Notes: generated from the sequence alone by a model not told the origin. DNA of 45,490 nt from Bacteroidota bacterium (GCA_003353955.1 PIVJ01000014.1:1-45490), one strand, 5' to 3'; shown: positions 14,314-23,208, counted from the first letter of the stretch. Made by a program: numbers and translations.

Positions 14314-17300
14314 ATGTCAATTATAAAGTTCATACTCAGAAGTCTTTGGCACTTTAAAAAACAACATATCGCCATTCTGGTCGGTACAATGGTAAGCACT
14401 GCTGTTCTTACCGGTGCGTTGATAATTGGGGATTCGCTTAACTACAGTTTAAATAACTTAGTTGAGAAAAGATTAGGGAATGTTGAGTATGCAATGATGA
14501 CCAGCGATCGATTTGTGCGCACACAATTAGCGGATGATCTTTCCAAGGAAATAGGGGTAGAGGTTGCTGCGGTACTGAGTTTAGAGGGAATATCCATAAA
14601 CCCCGAATTCAACATTCGGGTTAATAAAACTCAGATATACGGAATTGATTCATCGTTTTGGCGATTGTCAAATGTAAAACCTATCTCTTTGGATAATGAT
14701 GAAGCTGTGATCAGTTCAAATCTGGCAATAAAACTGAATCTGAAATTGGATGATATTTTATTGCTAAGGGCTGAGAATGTAGGCTTTATCCCGGTTAATG
14801 CACCCTTTGTGGAAGAAGAGCAATCTTCTGTTGCACTAAGATTAAAGGTTAAAGCAATCATTGATGCGGATAAATTAGGGCGATTTAGTTTAAAGAGTAA
14901 TCAGATAGCACCTTACAATGTTTTTCTTGCAAGGAATTATTTTTGCGATCGAATGGAATTAAATGGATTTGTTAATACCATTTTGGTAGAAAATATTGAA
15001 GACGAATTGATCGGCACAGATCTTTTGAATGAAAAAATAGAGAAGGTTTGGGCGTTAGAAGATGCCGGTTTAATCATAAGTAAAATTCCTGAAACAGGAA
15101 AAACGGAAGTGCGATCTAATCGGATATTTATTGATAAGCCTATTTCCGAATCACTTAGTCAACTTCCACATTCGAATGTGAAAATATTGACATATCTTGT
15201 CAATTCATTTCATGCTAAGGGTAAGACTACTCCTTATTCCTTTGTTGCTGCATCATCCTTTACTTTTGATGGTGAAGCCTTAGCAGACAATGATATTGTT
15301 ATTAATGATTGGTTGGCCAAAGATCTGAGAATTGGCGTAACCGACACATTAACGCTCTATTATTTTGTGATCGGCCCGCTGAGAAAACTGAGTGAGAAAT
15401 CATCTGTTTTTATTGTAAAAGATATTATTGGTACTGCCAAAAATGGGTTGGATAATTCCTTGATGCCTGCGTTTCCCGGTTTGGCTGATGCAAATAGTTG
15501 CAGTGATTGGGAAACAGGTGTCCCAATAGATTTGGAACGAATTAGGGATAAAGACGAAGAATATTGGAATGATTTTAAAGGAACTCCAAAAGCATATATT
15601 TCAATCTTAAAAGGTAAGGAATTGTGGGAGAGTCAATATGGTGCCTATACATCCATTCGTTTCAATATGGAAAAATCAAGCCTTGAAGAGTTTGAAAGCG
15701 ATGTATTGCGTCAACTCAGCCCAATTGACTTAAACCTGCAATTTCTGGCAGTAAAAGAAATAGGTAAGCTTGCTGCGAATAATGGCGTTGGGTTCGGTGA
15801 GTTATTTCTGAGTCTTAGTTTTTTCGTAATTGCAGCCGGAGTTTTGCTCACTACTTTATTATATTCCCTTCATGTTGAATCACGAAAATCAGAAACCGGA
15901 GTATTGTCAGCACTGGGATTTTCACAGAAGCAAATTATAAAGATTCGATTCTCAGAGTCCTTTTTTATTGCATTAATTGGAGGAATAACCGGTTCAATAC
16001 TGGGCGTTTTATACAACCTGGGATTGATGGAAGGCTTAAATTCTGTTTGGTCTGACATTGTAAGAACCAGAGATTTAGAAGTATTTATAAAACCATCAAC
16101 CCTTATCACGGGTGCGATGAGTGGAATTGTTATTGCCTTATTCGTAATCTATCTGGTGAGCAGAAAAAAGTTGAAACAACCAATAGTTGAATTGTTAAAG
16201 AAAATATCAAACAGTAAAATTAAAATAGGTAAATCGCAATTTTGGATTAAAGTAATTGCTTCGATGGGTCTGTTAGGTAGTTTAACAATGATCACTTTAT
16301 CACTCTTAAGCTCAATTGAAGAAAATGCCGGATTGTTACTGATGGCGAGTGGTTTATTTTTAATGGGGAGTATCGCGTTGATCAGAAACTATTTTAATTC
16401 ATACTCCAATAGAAATTTTAAAAAGCCTTTTGGTTGGAAATATCTGGCGATTAAAAATGCAAGTTTAAATCAGGGTAGGAGTATAGCTGTGATCGCATTA
16501 TTAGCCCTGGGTTCATTTACGATTTTAATCACCGGTGCCAATCGTAGAACCTTTTATGGCGTTGATGAGTCTAATAATTCAGGTACCGGAGGATATAGCC
16601 TCTGGGCTGAATCAAGCTTGCCAATTCTACATGATTTGAATGCCGACTCAGAGAATAATTTTGAAAATGTAAACGTTGTACAATTTCATAATTTAGAAGG
16701 GGATGATGCCAGTTGCCTAAATCTAAATCAAGTGGATCAACCTCAAATATTGGGTGTAAACAGTGAGGCGTTTGATATGAAAGGCGCATTCTCATTTGCA
16801 ACGCTTTTTGGAGATATTGATAAAAATCATCCATGGCTGGCCTTAAAGCAATCGTTGGGTAAAAATGTAATCCCGGCATATGCTGATATGACGGTTATTA
16901 CTTGGGGCTTGAAGAAGAAAGTTGGTGACACATTGAATTATGTTAGCGAATCAGGCCAACTAATTTCTTTGGTTCTGATTGGCGGATTAAATAATTCTAT
17001 ATTTCAAGGCAACGTATTAATTGATGACCAATATTTCAGTGAACATTTTCCAACAGCTGTGGGATCCAGAATCATGTTAATTGATGCTTCTGTAGAAAAC
17101 AGAGCCGAAGTATTGGATTATCTTAATAGTAATTATATAGATTATGGAATTGAGGTAAATAGCACATCAGCAAGACTGGCGGAATTTAATTCTGTAACGA
17201 ATACTTATCTCTCAGTTTTTATGGTGTTGGGCGGATTGGGTGTTTTTATTGGTACTATCGGTCTCGGTATTGTTTTATTACGAAATCTGCTGGATCGTCG

Positions 17301-17583
17301 AAATGAGATTGCATTATTGCAATCGCTGGGTTTTAATCGCCCGGACATTTTTAAATTGATCTTTCTCGAAAACTTCTTTCTATTAACCACAGGTATGATC
17401 ATTGGTGTTTTAGCGGCGGCTATCGGAATTCTTCCATCCATGTTATCGCCGGCTTTTAATATTCCGGGCTTATTTGTATTTATCATACTGCTTATCGTTT
17501 TTCTGAGTGGTATTTTATGGATCTATGTTGCTTCTCGCTTAAGCCTGAATAAATATTTAATACAATCATTATCCTCTGAGTAG
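14314..17583 (+). CDS. Large two-domain FtsX-type ABC permease
   Basis: A 1089-residue membrane protein with one membrane segment near residues 20-45, a long extracytoplasmic region to about 490, and a first FtsX block of three segments (about 495-620). Further segments lie at about 640-720 and 725-750, followed by a second extracytoplasmic region and a final FtsX block (about 965-1080). The motif 'ETGVLSALGFSQKQI' in the first block and 'EIALLQSLGFNRPDI' in the second are the cytosolic coupling helices of MacB/LolCE-type proteins. Such fused dimers work with a single ATPase type to move lipoproteins, lipids or peptides through the envelope. The cargo here is unknown. The preceding glycosyltransferase suggests an envelope glycan or lipid, which is inference. 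Confidence 0.9.
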   Translation: MSIIKFILRSLWHFKKQHIAILVGTMVSTAVLTGALIIGDSLNYSLNNLVEKRLGNVEYAMMTSDRFVRTQLADDLSKEIGVEVAAVLSLEGISINPEFNIRVNKTQIYGIDSSFWRLSNVKPISLDNDEAVISSNLAIKLNLKLDDILLLRAENVGFIPVNAPFVEEEQSSVALRLKVKAIIDADKLGRFSLKSNQIAPYNVFLARNYFCDRMELNGFVNTILVENIEDELIGTDLLNEKIEKVWALEDAGLIISKIPETGKTEVRSNRIFIDKPISESLSQLPHSNVKILTYLVNSFHAKGKTTPYSFVAASSFTFDGEALADNDIVINDWLAKDLRIGVTDTLTLYYFVIGPLRKLSEKSSVFIVKDIIGTAKNGLDNSLMPAFPGLADANSCSDWETGVPIDLERIRDKDEEYWNDFKGTPKAYISILKGKELWESQYGAYTSIRFNMEKSSLEEFESDVLRQLSPIDLNLQFLAVKEIGKLAANNGVGFGELFLSLSFFVIAAGVLLTTLLYSLHVESRKSETGVLSALGFSQKQIIKIRFSESFFIALIGGITGSILGVLYNLGLMEGLNSVWSDIVRTRDLEVFIKPSTLITGAMSGIVIALFVIYLVSRKKLKQPIVELLKKISNSKIKIGKSQFWIKVIASMGLLGSLTMITLSLLSSIEENAGLLLMASGLFLMGSIALIRNYFNSYSNRNFKKPFGWKYLAIKNASLNQGRSIAVIALLALGSFTILITGANRRTFYGVDESNNSGTGGYSLWAESSLPILHDLNADSENNFENVNVVQFHNLEGDDASCLNLNQVDQPQILGVNSEAFDMKGAFSFATLFGDIDKNHPWLALKQSLGKNVIPAYADMTVITWGLKKKVGDTLNYVSESGQLISLVLIGGLNNSIFQGNVLIDDQYFSEHFPTAVGSRIMLIDASVENRAEVLDYLNSNYIDYGIEVNSTSARLAEFNSVTNTYLSVFMVLGGLGVFIGTIGLGIVLLRNLLDRRNEIALLQSLGFNRPDIFKLIFLENFFLLTTGMIIGVLAAAIGILPSMLSPAFNIPGLFVFIILLIVFLSGILWIYVASRLSLNKYLIQSLSSE

Positions 17584-17658
17584 TGTTAAAAATATATAGA
17601 AGAAATATCACTATATCGCTACCAATTATATTTTTGAACTTACAGTAAGTGTTTCATT

Positions 17659-17811
17659 TTAAATAAAATAGTTCCCGTGGCATACGGTATTCGTTTCACT
17701 TTCAATCATGTATTCCTGATTTATTGAATGAGGAGGGAAATATTGGTTCCCTTCAACATTAATAGTTTTACCGCTTTCAGCTATAACTTTACCGTTCCAG
17801 ATGGCTTTCAT
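17659..17811 (-). pseudogene. DUF427-family gene remnant
   Basis: A 50-codon minus-strand frame begins MKAIWNGKVIAES and continues through VEGNQYFPP and a NTVC motif, matching the N-terminal half of DUF427 proteins. These are about 90 residues long and continue through a CPWKGxAxYY segment. Here the frame reads CHGNYFI and stops, so the WKG core and everything after it are missing. A deletion followed by premature termination is the simplest reading. No second half is visible downstream on the minus strand. Confidence 0.7.
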
Positions 17812-17954
17812 TTCTTAATTTTATGTTTCAATAATGTGATCACGAAGTATGGTCGTTGATTGTATAATAACTCCTGACAGGCTTGAAATTAGAAAATCAA
17901 CACTAAAGTTAACTATTTTTATAGTGAAATTAATAGTTGTATCAGGAATTTTAT

Positions 17955-17962
17955 TACATTTG
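17955..17962 (+). promoter_or_regulatory. Putative -7 element of the thr leader transcript
   Basis: TACATTTG matches the Bacteroidota -7 consensus TAnnTTTG. A TTG lies 15 bases upstream, closer than the usual 19-21, so the -33 element is weak. Transcription would begin about 60 bases before the leader peptide start at 18028. Confidence 0.45.
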
Positions 17963-18027
17963 CCCTAATGCAAGATAAAAGCAATAAATATCAGTTAAAT
18001 TCTATCCTTTCCCATAAGGACGAATTG

Positions 18028-18099
18028 ATGTTAGTACTTGCATCATTAAACTTGGTTATTACAACCATTACAACTACAACCACAACTACAACCCCTTAG
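18028..18099 (+). CDS. thrL: Threonine operon leader peptide
   Basis: A 23-residue peptide whose residues 11-22 are ten Thr and two Ile codons, in the order ITTITTTTTTTT, followed by Pro and stop. This is the composition of the E. coli thrL peptide, which senses charged tRNA-Thr and tRNA-Ile. I chose the ATG at 18028 because AAGGA lies 7 bases before it; Bacteroidota seldom rely on such sites, so an in-frame ATG at 17968 (43 residues) remains possible. A terminator hairpin follows and then thrB and thrC. Stalling at the Thr codons would favour read-through when threonine is scarce. Confidence 0.85.
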   Translation: MLVLASLNLVITTITTTTTTTTP

Positions 18100-18104
18100 G
18101 GGGT
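18091..18104 (+). promoter_or_regulatory. Leader hairpin overlapping the thrL stop codon
   Basis: A 5-bp ACCCC/GGGGT stem with a four-base TTAG loop spans the last codons and stop of the leader peptide. A ribosome stalled on the Thr codons would cover or free this element, so it is a candidate pause or antiterminator segment in the attenuator. Confidence 0.5.
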
Positions 18105-18120
18105 AATCATTGGCATATTA

Positions 18121-18145
18121 GCACCATTGGTGCATTTCGTTTTTT
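18121..18145 (+). terminator. Attenuator terminator of the thr operon
   Basis: The hairpin GCACC-ATT-GGTGC (18121-18133) is followed, after ATTTCG, by a run of six or more T. It sits 22 bases after the leader stop and 54 bases before thrB, the normal place for an attenuation terminator. Confidence 0.72.
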
Positions 18146-18198
18146 AATCATGTTCTGATTAATATATCAATATTTATACATTTTAAAAAATTATAAGA

Positions 18199-19185
18199 AT
18201 GGAAAGAATAGTACGTGCTTTCGCACCTGCAAGTATTGCCAATGTGAGTTGTGGGTTTGATGTTTTGGGGTTAGCTATTTACTCTTTAGGCGACATTGTG
18301 GAAGTTTCATCAACATATAGAAATACCATTGAGATTATAGAAATTATTAATGGTAAAGAGCTTCCTTACGAAGCGGATAAAAATAGTTGTGGAGTTGTTG
18401 CCAAAAAAATGCTTGAAGTATTAAAGCAAGATAGAGGGGTTAATATTCGTTTAATTAAGGGATATTCTAGTGGAAGTGGATTGGGATCAAGTGCTGCAAG
18501 TTCAGTTGCAACAGCAGTTGCAATGAATATGTTTTTGAATGCAAAGCTAACACCAACAGAACTTGTCGAATTTGCGATGGAGGGCGAATATCTCGCTAGT
18601 GGAATAAGGCATGCTGATAATGTGGCGGCGGCAATGCTGGGTGGAATTTGTTTGGTAAAGGAATTAAATCCATTGGAAATTATTCAATTACCGATCCCAA
18701 AAAACTTATATGTTAGTGTTTTATTTCCTCAGATTCGATTAAACACTTCAGATTCAAGAAACCTGATTCATGAGGATATAAAACTAAAACTTGCCTCACA
18801 GCAATGGGGTAATTTAGCTTCATTTGTCTCAGGTCTTTATAATAGCGATTATGATTTGATTGGCAGATCAATGAAAGATGTAGTTGCTGAAAAGTATCGT
18901 TCTACCCTGATTCCTTTATACGAGAAAATGAAAGATGCTGCCCTTGATAGTGGAGCCTTGGGTTTCGGAATCTCAGGTTCCGGGCCCGCAGTTTTCGCAT
19001 TGTCTCACGGAAAAAAGAAAGCCGAGGATGTAAGCTTGGCTATGGAATCAGCTTTTAAATCGTGCGATATAGGCTATCGAAGCTTCGTGAGTGGAATCAG
19101 GGATAAGCAAGCAGAAATCATAAAACCAAATAGTAAACATTATCATGAATTATATAAATATCAACAACAAATTTCAGATTATTAA
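18199..19185 (+). CDS. thrB: Homoserine kinase
   Basis: A 328-residue GHMP-family kinase that phosphorylates L-homoserine on the way to threonine. The N-terminal 'RAFAPASIANVSCGFDVLGLAI' pattern is the homoserine kinase substrate/fold signature (APAS-x-AN-x-x-x-GFD). The ATP loop GSGLGSSAASSVA lies near residues 94-106, and the C-terminal GFGISGSGPAVFAL motif is present. It is the first structural gene after the attenuator leader. The bifunctional aspartokinase-homoserine dehydrogenase gene (thrA), often upstream in this group, is not between leader and thrB here. The 3-prime end overlaps thrC by 41 bases. Confidence 0.95.
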   Translation: MERIVRAFAPASIANVSCGFDVLGLAIYSLGDIVEVSSTYRNTIEIIEIINGKELPYEADKNSCGVVAKKMLEVLKQDRGVNIRLIKGYSSGSGLGSSAASSVATAVAMNMFLNAKLTPTELVEFAMEGEYLASGIRHADNVAAAMLGGICLVKELNPLEIIQLPIPKNLYVSVLFPQIRLNTSDSRNLIHEDIKLKLASQQWGNLASFVSGLYNSDYDLIGRSMKDVVAEKYRSTLIPLYEKMKDAALDSGALGFGISGSGPAVFALSHGKKKAEDVSLAMESAFKSCDIGYRSFVSGIRDKQAEIIKPNSKHYHELYKYQQQISDY

Positions 19186-20428
19186 CTTTCAGGACGCGCT
19201 TATCTGTCAAAATCACGACAGCGGCGGACTCATCATGCCACAATACATTCCGGAGTTTGGCAACTCCTTTATTAAAAAGTTAAACCGGAAAACAAATAAG
19301 GAAATTGCTACGGATTTGATGTACCCGTATTTAAACGATTTAATCGACAAGCGTAAGCTGAAAAATCTAATCAGTGAATCACTAAACTTTAAGATTCCGT
19401 TGGTTCAGGTCGAGGATAATATTTTTGCATTAGAGTTATTTCATGGCCCAACGATGGCTTTTAAGGATGTAGGAGCTTTGTTCTTATCATCACTTTTACA
19501 ACATCTTAATCCTGATATGAAAAAGATCAGAGTAGTTGTTGCTACATCAGGCGACACCGGAAGTGCGGTTGCGAATTCATTCGCCAACGTTCCGGGCTTT
19601 GAAGTGCTTATTCTATTTCCGAAAGGAGGTGTAAGTCTTTATCAGGAACAACAATTAACCAATACAGCCTCAAATGTGAAAGCCGTTGAAGTGGATGGAA
19701 CTTTTGATGATTGCCAGCTCATGCTAAAAAATGTTTTGAAAAATAAAGATCTATGTACTGAGTTGAATATTACAACTGCAAATTCGATTAATATTGGAAG
19801 ACTGTTACCACAAATAGTATATTATTTTCTGGCTTATAAACAGCTTGTTAATAAGAAGAAAGATGTGGTGTTTTCGGTTCCGTGTGGGAATTTTGGCAAC
19901 CTGACAGCCGGTTTGATGGCCATGAAAATGGGTTTGCCGGTTGGTAAGTTTATTGCAGCTGTAAATCGAAATCAATCCTTTTATAAGCTGCTTAAGTATG
20001 GCACTTATCATCCTAATGAAACAATAAAAACTTTTTCAAATGCGATGGATGTTAGTAACCCCAGCAATATTGTCCGGCTCCTTCATTTGTATGAAAATGA
20101 TATATTGAGACTGAAAGAAGATATTCAGTGTAAAACGGTGAATGACGATGAAACAATAAGTTCGATAAGGGCTGTTTATAAGAAGTTCGATTATTTAATG
20201 GATCCACATTCGGCGGTAGCTTACCATTCATTAAAATCTAGTATTAAAAAACATCAGAATGGAATTTTCCTTGCTACGGCAAGTCCCCATAAATTTGAAA
20301 GCATTGTTAGTAAGGCAATTCCAAGTTTGATACCAAAAAAAATAGAATACTCAAATGGATATAAAATTAAATCTGATACTCATGTAGAATCACTACAGTC
20401 TATATTATACGAATTGGCTTTAGCTTAA
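19145..20428 (+). CDS. thrC: Threonine synthase
   Basis: A 427-residue PLP enzyme converting O-phospho-L-homoserine to L-threonine. The PLP lysine is Lys107 in HGPTMAFKDVG, the phosphate loop is ATSGDTGSA, and the N-terminus (MNYININN-x-x-Q, then FQDALI and DSGGLIMP) matches the family, which supports the start at 19145 despite the 41-base overlap with thrB. Co-translation with thrB is likely. Expression should follow the threonine attenuator upstream. It converges with the minus-strand eanA gene after 11 bases. Confidence 0.96.
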   Translation: MNYININNKFQIINFQDALICQNHDSGGLIMPQYIPEFGNSFIKKLNRKTNKEIATDLMYPYLNDLIDKRKLKNLISESLNFKIPLVQVEDNIFALELFHGPTMAFKDVGALFLSSLLQHLNPDMKKIRVVVATSGDTGSAVANSFANVPGFEVLILFPKGGVSLYQEQQLTNTASNVKAVEVDGTFDDCQLMLKNVLKNKDLCTELNITTANSINIGRLLPQIVYYFLAYKQLVNKKKDVVFSVPCGNFGNLTAGLMAMKMGLPVGKFIAAVNRNQSFYKLLKYGTYHPNETIKTFSNAMDVSNPSNIVRLLHLYENDILRLKEDIQCKTVNDDETISSIRAVYKKFDYLMDPHSAVAYHSLKSSIKKHQNGIFLATASPHKFESIVSKAIPSLIPKKIEYSNGYKIKSDTHVESLQSILYELALA

Positions 20429-20439
20429 TACATTAATTT

Positions 20440-21405
20440 TTAGCTCATAATTTTCCATAATGAGTTCGCGAAGTATTGTTGTTTGTCGTAATAGTTCTTG
20501 ATAATTTCGAAGCCTGATTGTTCGGCTAGAGATTGTATCGTATTCAAATCGTATTTCTGAGATCGCTCCATAAATATCGATTCCCATTTTTTGAAATGAA
20601 ATGTTTTATTCAACTTCTGAATCTTTACTTCCTGATCTTTTTGGCTGATGAGATAACTTTTTGTACTTCCGCTTTGCGGATTATAAACTTCATGGTGCTT
20701 AAAGCTTTGTAAATCAAAATTGGCACTCAGTTCATTATTGATTCTTGTTAATAAATTTAAATTAAAATCAGCTGTCAGGCCTTGGGCATCATTGTAGGCA
20801 TTGAGTATTAATTGGGGATCTTTTTTTAGGTCGAATCCGATAAAAAGTAAGTCGTTAGTATGCATTACATCCTTTAATTTATTCAGGAAAATTAATGTTT
20901 CTGTTTTGTTGAAGTTCCCAATATTGGACCCGAGAAATAGTAAGATTTTTTTTGTTCGTCCACAATTATTAATCTCCTCAATGAGCTGAAAATAATCTCC
21001 AACCAATCCATTCACCGAAATATCCGGTAATTTATTATTGATATCGGTAGTTAGATTTCTTAAGGCTGCTTCCGAAATGTCAATGGGTGTATAAGTGAAG
21101 CGTGCATTTTGATTTAGAAAGTGTGTTAACAGAATTTTCGTTTTCAGACCATCACCTGCTCCCAGTTCTACCAACTCGAATTTACCTGTTGAAGAAACAA
21201 AATCGAGATAAATATCCTGTTTGTATGATTGAAAAATTTCTAATTCACAATCGGTAAGATAATACTCAGGCATATGCATAATCTCCTTAAATATCTTACT
21301 CCCCCGATTATCGTAAAGATATTTCGATGATAAATGTTTGGGTGTTGAACATAAGCCTGCTAAAACATCTCTGGAAATATCTTTTAATAACGTTATTTGT
21401 TCCAT
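20440..21405 (-). CDS. eanA: EanA/EgtD-type histidine N-alpha-methyltransferase
   Basis: A 321-residue SAM methyltransferase of the EgtD family (Methyltransf_33). The SAM motif is FELVELGAGDGLKTKILL near residues 75-92; family-specific segments include 'STPKHLSSKYLYDNRGSKIF' and 'MPEYYLTDCELEI' at the N-terminus and IGFDLKKDP in the middle. EgtD and EanA trimethylate histidine to hercynine. The gene lies 8 bases after a multi-rhodanese protein gene on the same strand, the arrangement of anaerobic ergothioneine synthesis described in Chlorobium limicola. No EgtB-type oxygen-dependent sulfoxide synthase is present. That neighbour makes EanA more likely than an unrelated histidine methyltransferase. 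Confidence 0.87.
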   Translation of the reverse strand: MEQITLLKDISRDVLAGLCSTPKHLSSKYLYDNRGSKIFKEIMHMPEYYLTDCELEIFQSYKQDIYLDFVSSTGKFELVELGAGDGLKTKILLTHFLNQNARFTYTPIDISEAALRNLTTDINNKLPDISVNGLVGDYFQLIEEINNCGRTKKILLFLGSNIGNFNKTETLIFLNKLKDVMHTNDLLFIGFDLKKDPQLILNAYNDAQGLTADFNLNLLTRINNELSANFDLQSFKHHEVYNPQSGSTKSYLISQKDQEVKIQKLNKTFHFKKWESIFMERSQKYDLNTIQSLAEQSGFEIIKNYYDKQQYFANSLWKIMS

Positions 21406-21413
21406 AGGTTTTA

Positions 21414-22706
21414 TTAATTTTTCGGTTTTCCGGTTTCGATTGGGTTTTTGGAGTCATTACTCCATTCAAACCAGCCTCCATCAAAAACCGAGATCTTGGG
21501 CCAACCCATCAACCAGGCATTAAAAAATGCTTCACTGCCACGCCATCCTGTTCCGCAATAAAATGCTAAATGCTTATCAGGCGTAATACCTGCCTCTTCC
21601 CAAAGTATAGCAATTTCATTGAATTCACGAGTTGTATGATCTAAATTACGATAATTCTCCATATGGTATGCGTCAGTTCCACAATTGCCAAATATGGCGC
21701 CGGGTATCCGCCCTTTCTTTTCGATATAATTATAGCCACTAACTTCTCCAATATATTCCGGCCAACTTCTTACGCAAACTAACTCACCATCTGTTGATTT
21801 TAGCAGCTCTTTCGCTTCAGGTACATCCACGGCAAGTTCTGGCTTTTGAGGAATAGTAATTCCAAAATCAGACGCAGTATTTTTTAGTACATTATCTGTA
21901 TCAATTTCAAATCCGGCATCGAGCCAGGACTGATACCCTCCGTTCAGTACTCTAACATCTTTTACTCCGGCATACATCATTATGAAAGCACATCGTATGG
22001 CACCGATATGACCGGCTGAGCTTCCGGGATATGGATCGTCATTATTTGGCGATAGGAATTTACCATAAAGGATCACGGTGGTATCTGATGTGATTCCGTG
22101 CTCTTCCAAGGCCGCTTTTAATTCATGAGGAGGCCTTCTGTTCCAAATATCGGCTGATTCTAAAGCGAATGTATCCATGTCGATGGCACCGGGTATGTGC
22201 CCACTTATATAAGCATCTTTATTACGGTAATGTGCATGGCATATTACAAAATCGTTATTATCGTATTGTGATGGGGTTTTACCCTCACATAAGGATTTTA
22301 ACCATTCTGCAGATACAAGATGTTGAAACCTCTCCAAACGATCCATCGGCAAATCAGGATTGATAGCCCACTCATCTACGAAAGAATAATAAACCTGAAC
22401 ATTTATGTATCCAACATCTTTAAACATATTGGCAACTTTCATTGCATCATTTTGATCGTAGCCGTAAATGACCAGATCATCCTCAGGCATAATTTCTTTT
22501 TCTCTGACAATCTCAATCCAGTCAATGTAATTTGCCCATTTAATGGGTAAACTTTTAGCCCCTTTTATATGCCCGCCACGCGCCTCATTACAAAGCTTCC
22601 AGCCATTGTATGCATCAACCGGCCGCACATCAATAAGCAACCCATTATTATTATCAATAAAAGATTTTACTTCCTGAGTTGTTAATTGATTAATTCGTTT
22701 ATACAT
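21414..22706 (-). CDS. eanB: EanB-type rhodanese sulfurtransferase
   Basis: A 430-residue protein of about three rhodanese-like domains. The first has DVRPVDAYNGW near residue 26, the second ICHAHYRNKDAYISGHIPGAI, and the last YCGTGWRGSE with the catalytic-loop Cys384. EanB moves sulfur from polysulfide to the imidazole of hercynine without oxygen. The CGTGWRGS loop fits the catalytic cysteine region described for EanB (Cys412 in C. limicola numbering, from memory). It lies directly upstream of an EgtD-like methyltransferase with an 8-base gap, and this pairing is the strongest evidence. Alternative: a thiosulfate sulfurtransferase of unrelated role. Confidence 0.85.
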   Translation of the reverse strand: MYKRINQLTTQEVKSFIDNNNGLLIDVRPVDAYNGWKLCNEARGGHIKGAKSLPIKWANYIDWIEIVREKEIMPEDDLVIYGYDQNDAMKVANMFKDVGYINVQVYYSFVDEWAINPDLPMDRLERFQHLVSAEWLKSLCEGKTPSQYDNNDFVICHAHYRNKDAYISGHIPGAIDMDTFALESADIWNRRPPHELKAALEEHGITSDTTVILYGKFLSPNNDDPYPGSSAGHIGAIRCAFIMMYAGVKDVRVLNGGYQSWLDAGFEIDTDNVLKNTASDFGITIPQKPELAVDVPEAKELLKSTDGELVCVRSWPEYIGEVSGYNYIEKKGRIPGAIFGNCGTDAYHMENYRNLDHTTREFNEIAILWEEAGITPDKHLAFYCGTGWRGSEAFFNAWLMGWPKISVFDGGWFEWSNDSKNPIETGKPKN

Positions 22707-22914
22707 AAATATGTTGGATTTGTTTTTTTAATGACTGAATAGTTTGCGATGATTGAAATTGTGACCAAAATTCTGTGTAATTCAAGAAATGTTTTTTTAA
22801 AATAGATTCTTTAAATTTATTTATATCTAAATGGGTCTCTTTAGCTCTCTTGTTTTCATATTGTGCTATTGTATCTTCTATAAACACACTTTGGATCTCA
22901 TACCTATTACACAC
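22699..22914 (-). CDS. Small unrecognised ORF before eanB
   Basis: A 71-codon frame that would start with GTG directly after the stop of the IS3 orfA and ends by overlapping the eanB start by 8 bases. It reads as charged helical protein (for example ENKRAKETHLDINKFKESILKK). It does not look like an IS3 OrfB. It may be the 3-prime end of a gene cut by the insertion sequence and still coupled to eanB, or not a gene. No family is recognised. Confidence 0.35.
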   Translation of the reverse strand: MCNRYEIQSVFIEDTIAQYENKRAKETHLDINKFKESILKKHFLNYTEFWSQFQSSQTIQSLKKQIQHIYV

Positions 22915-23208
22915 TTATGAAATGGTAGATTCTTCATCGCTCACGGAGAAGATGCTGATTGCCTTTTTTAGTATCGTTCGTTCCATCTTTACATCCCTGA
23001 GTTCTTTTCGTAAATGGGAAAACTCTTTCTCCAGATCTGTTATTTTTGGTGTTCCATGAGCAGGGAAACTATTCCCTTCATACTTTTTTGACTCTTTTCT
23101 CCATCGATAAAGAAGTTCTTTATCAATGCCTAACTCTTCTGAAATCTCTTTGGTATTACCCCTTGCATAGGTGAGTTCAACTGCTTTTTGCTTGAACTCC
23201 TTTGTCAT
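22915..23208 (-). CDS. IS3-family OrfA transposase (isolated)
   Basis: A 97-residue protein with an N-terminal helix-turn-helix (FKQKAVELTYARGNTKEIS, then ELGIDKELLYRWRKE) and a leucine-zipper region (DLEKEFSHLRKELRDVKMERTILKKAI), the standard IS3-group OrfA. It should bind the element ends as part of the OrfAB transposase. The OrfB integrase with the DDE motif is absent: none of the three frames downstream on the minus strand reads like OrfB. The element is therefore a remnant and inactive. Confidence 0.85.
   Translation of the reverse strand: MTKEFKQKAVELTYARGNTKEISEELGIDKELLYRWRKESKKYEGNSFPAHGTPKITDLEKEFSHLRKELRDVKMERTILKKAISIFSVSDEESTIS

Larger units (their letters stand above)
17584..17967. 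other. Intergenic region with DUF427 remnant and thr promoter
   Basis: Beyond the minus-strand DUF427 remnant (17659-17811) and the putative thr promoter (17955-17962) I see no gene. The 17812-17950 stretch is AT-rich without long open frames. Confidence 0.5.

Noticed and set aside
18061-18093. ACA/ACC-rich stretch as a microsatellite or CRISPR-like repeat
   Set aside because: It is in frame with a small peptide, encodes a Thr run and is followed by a terminator and thr genes, so it is a leader peptide.
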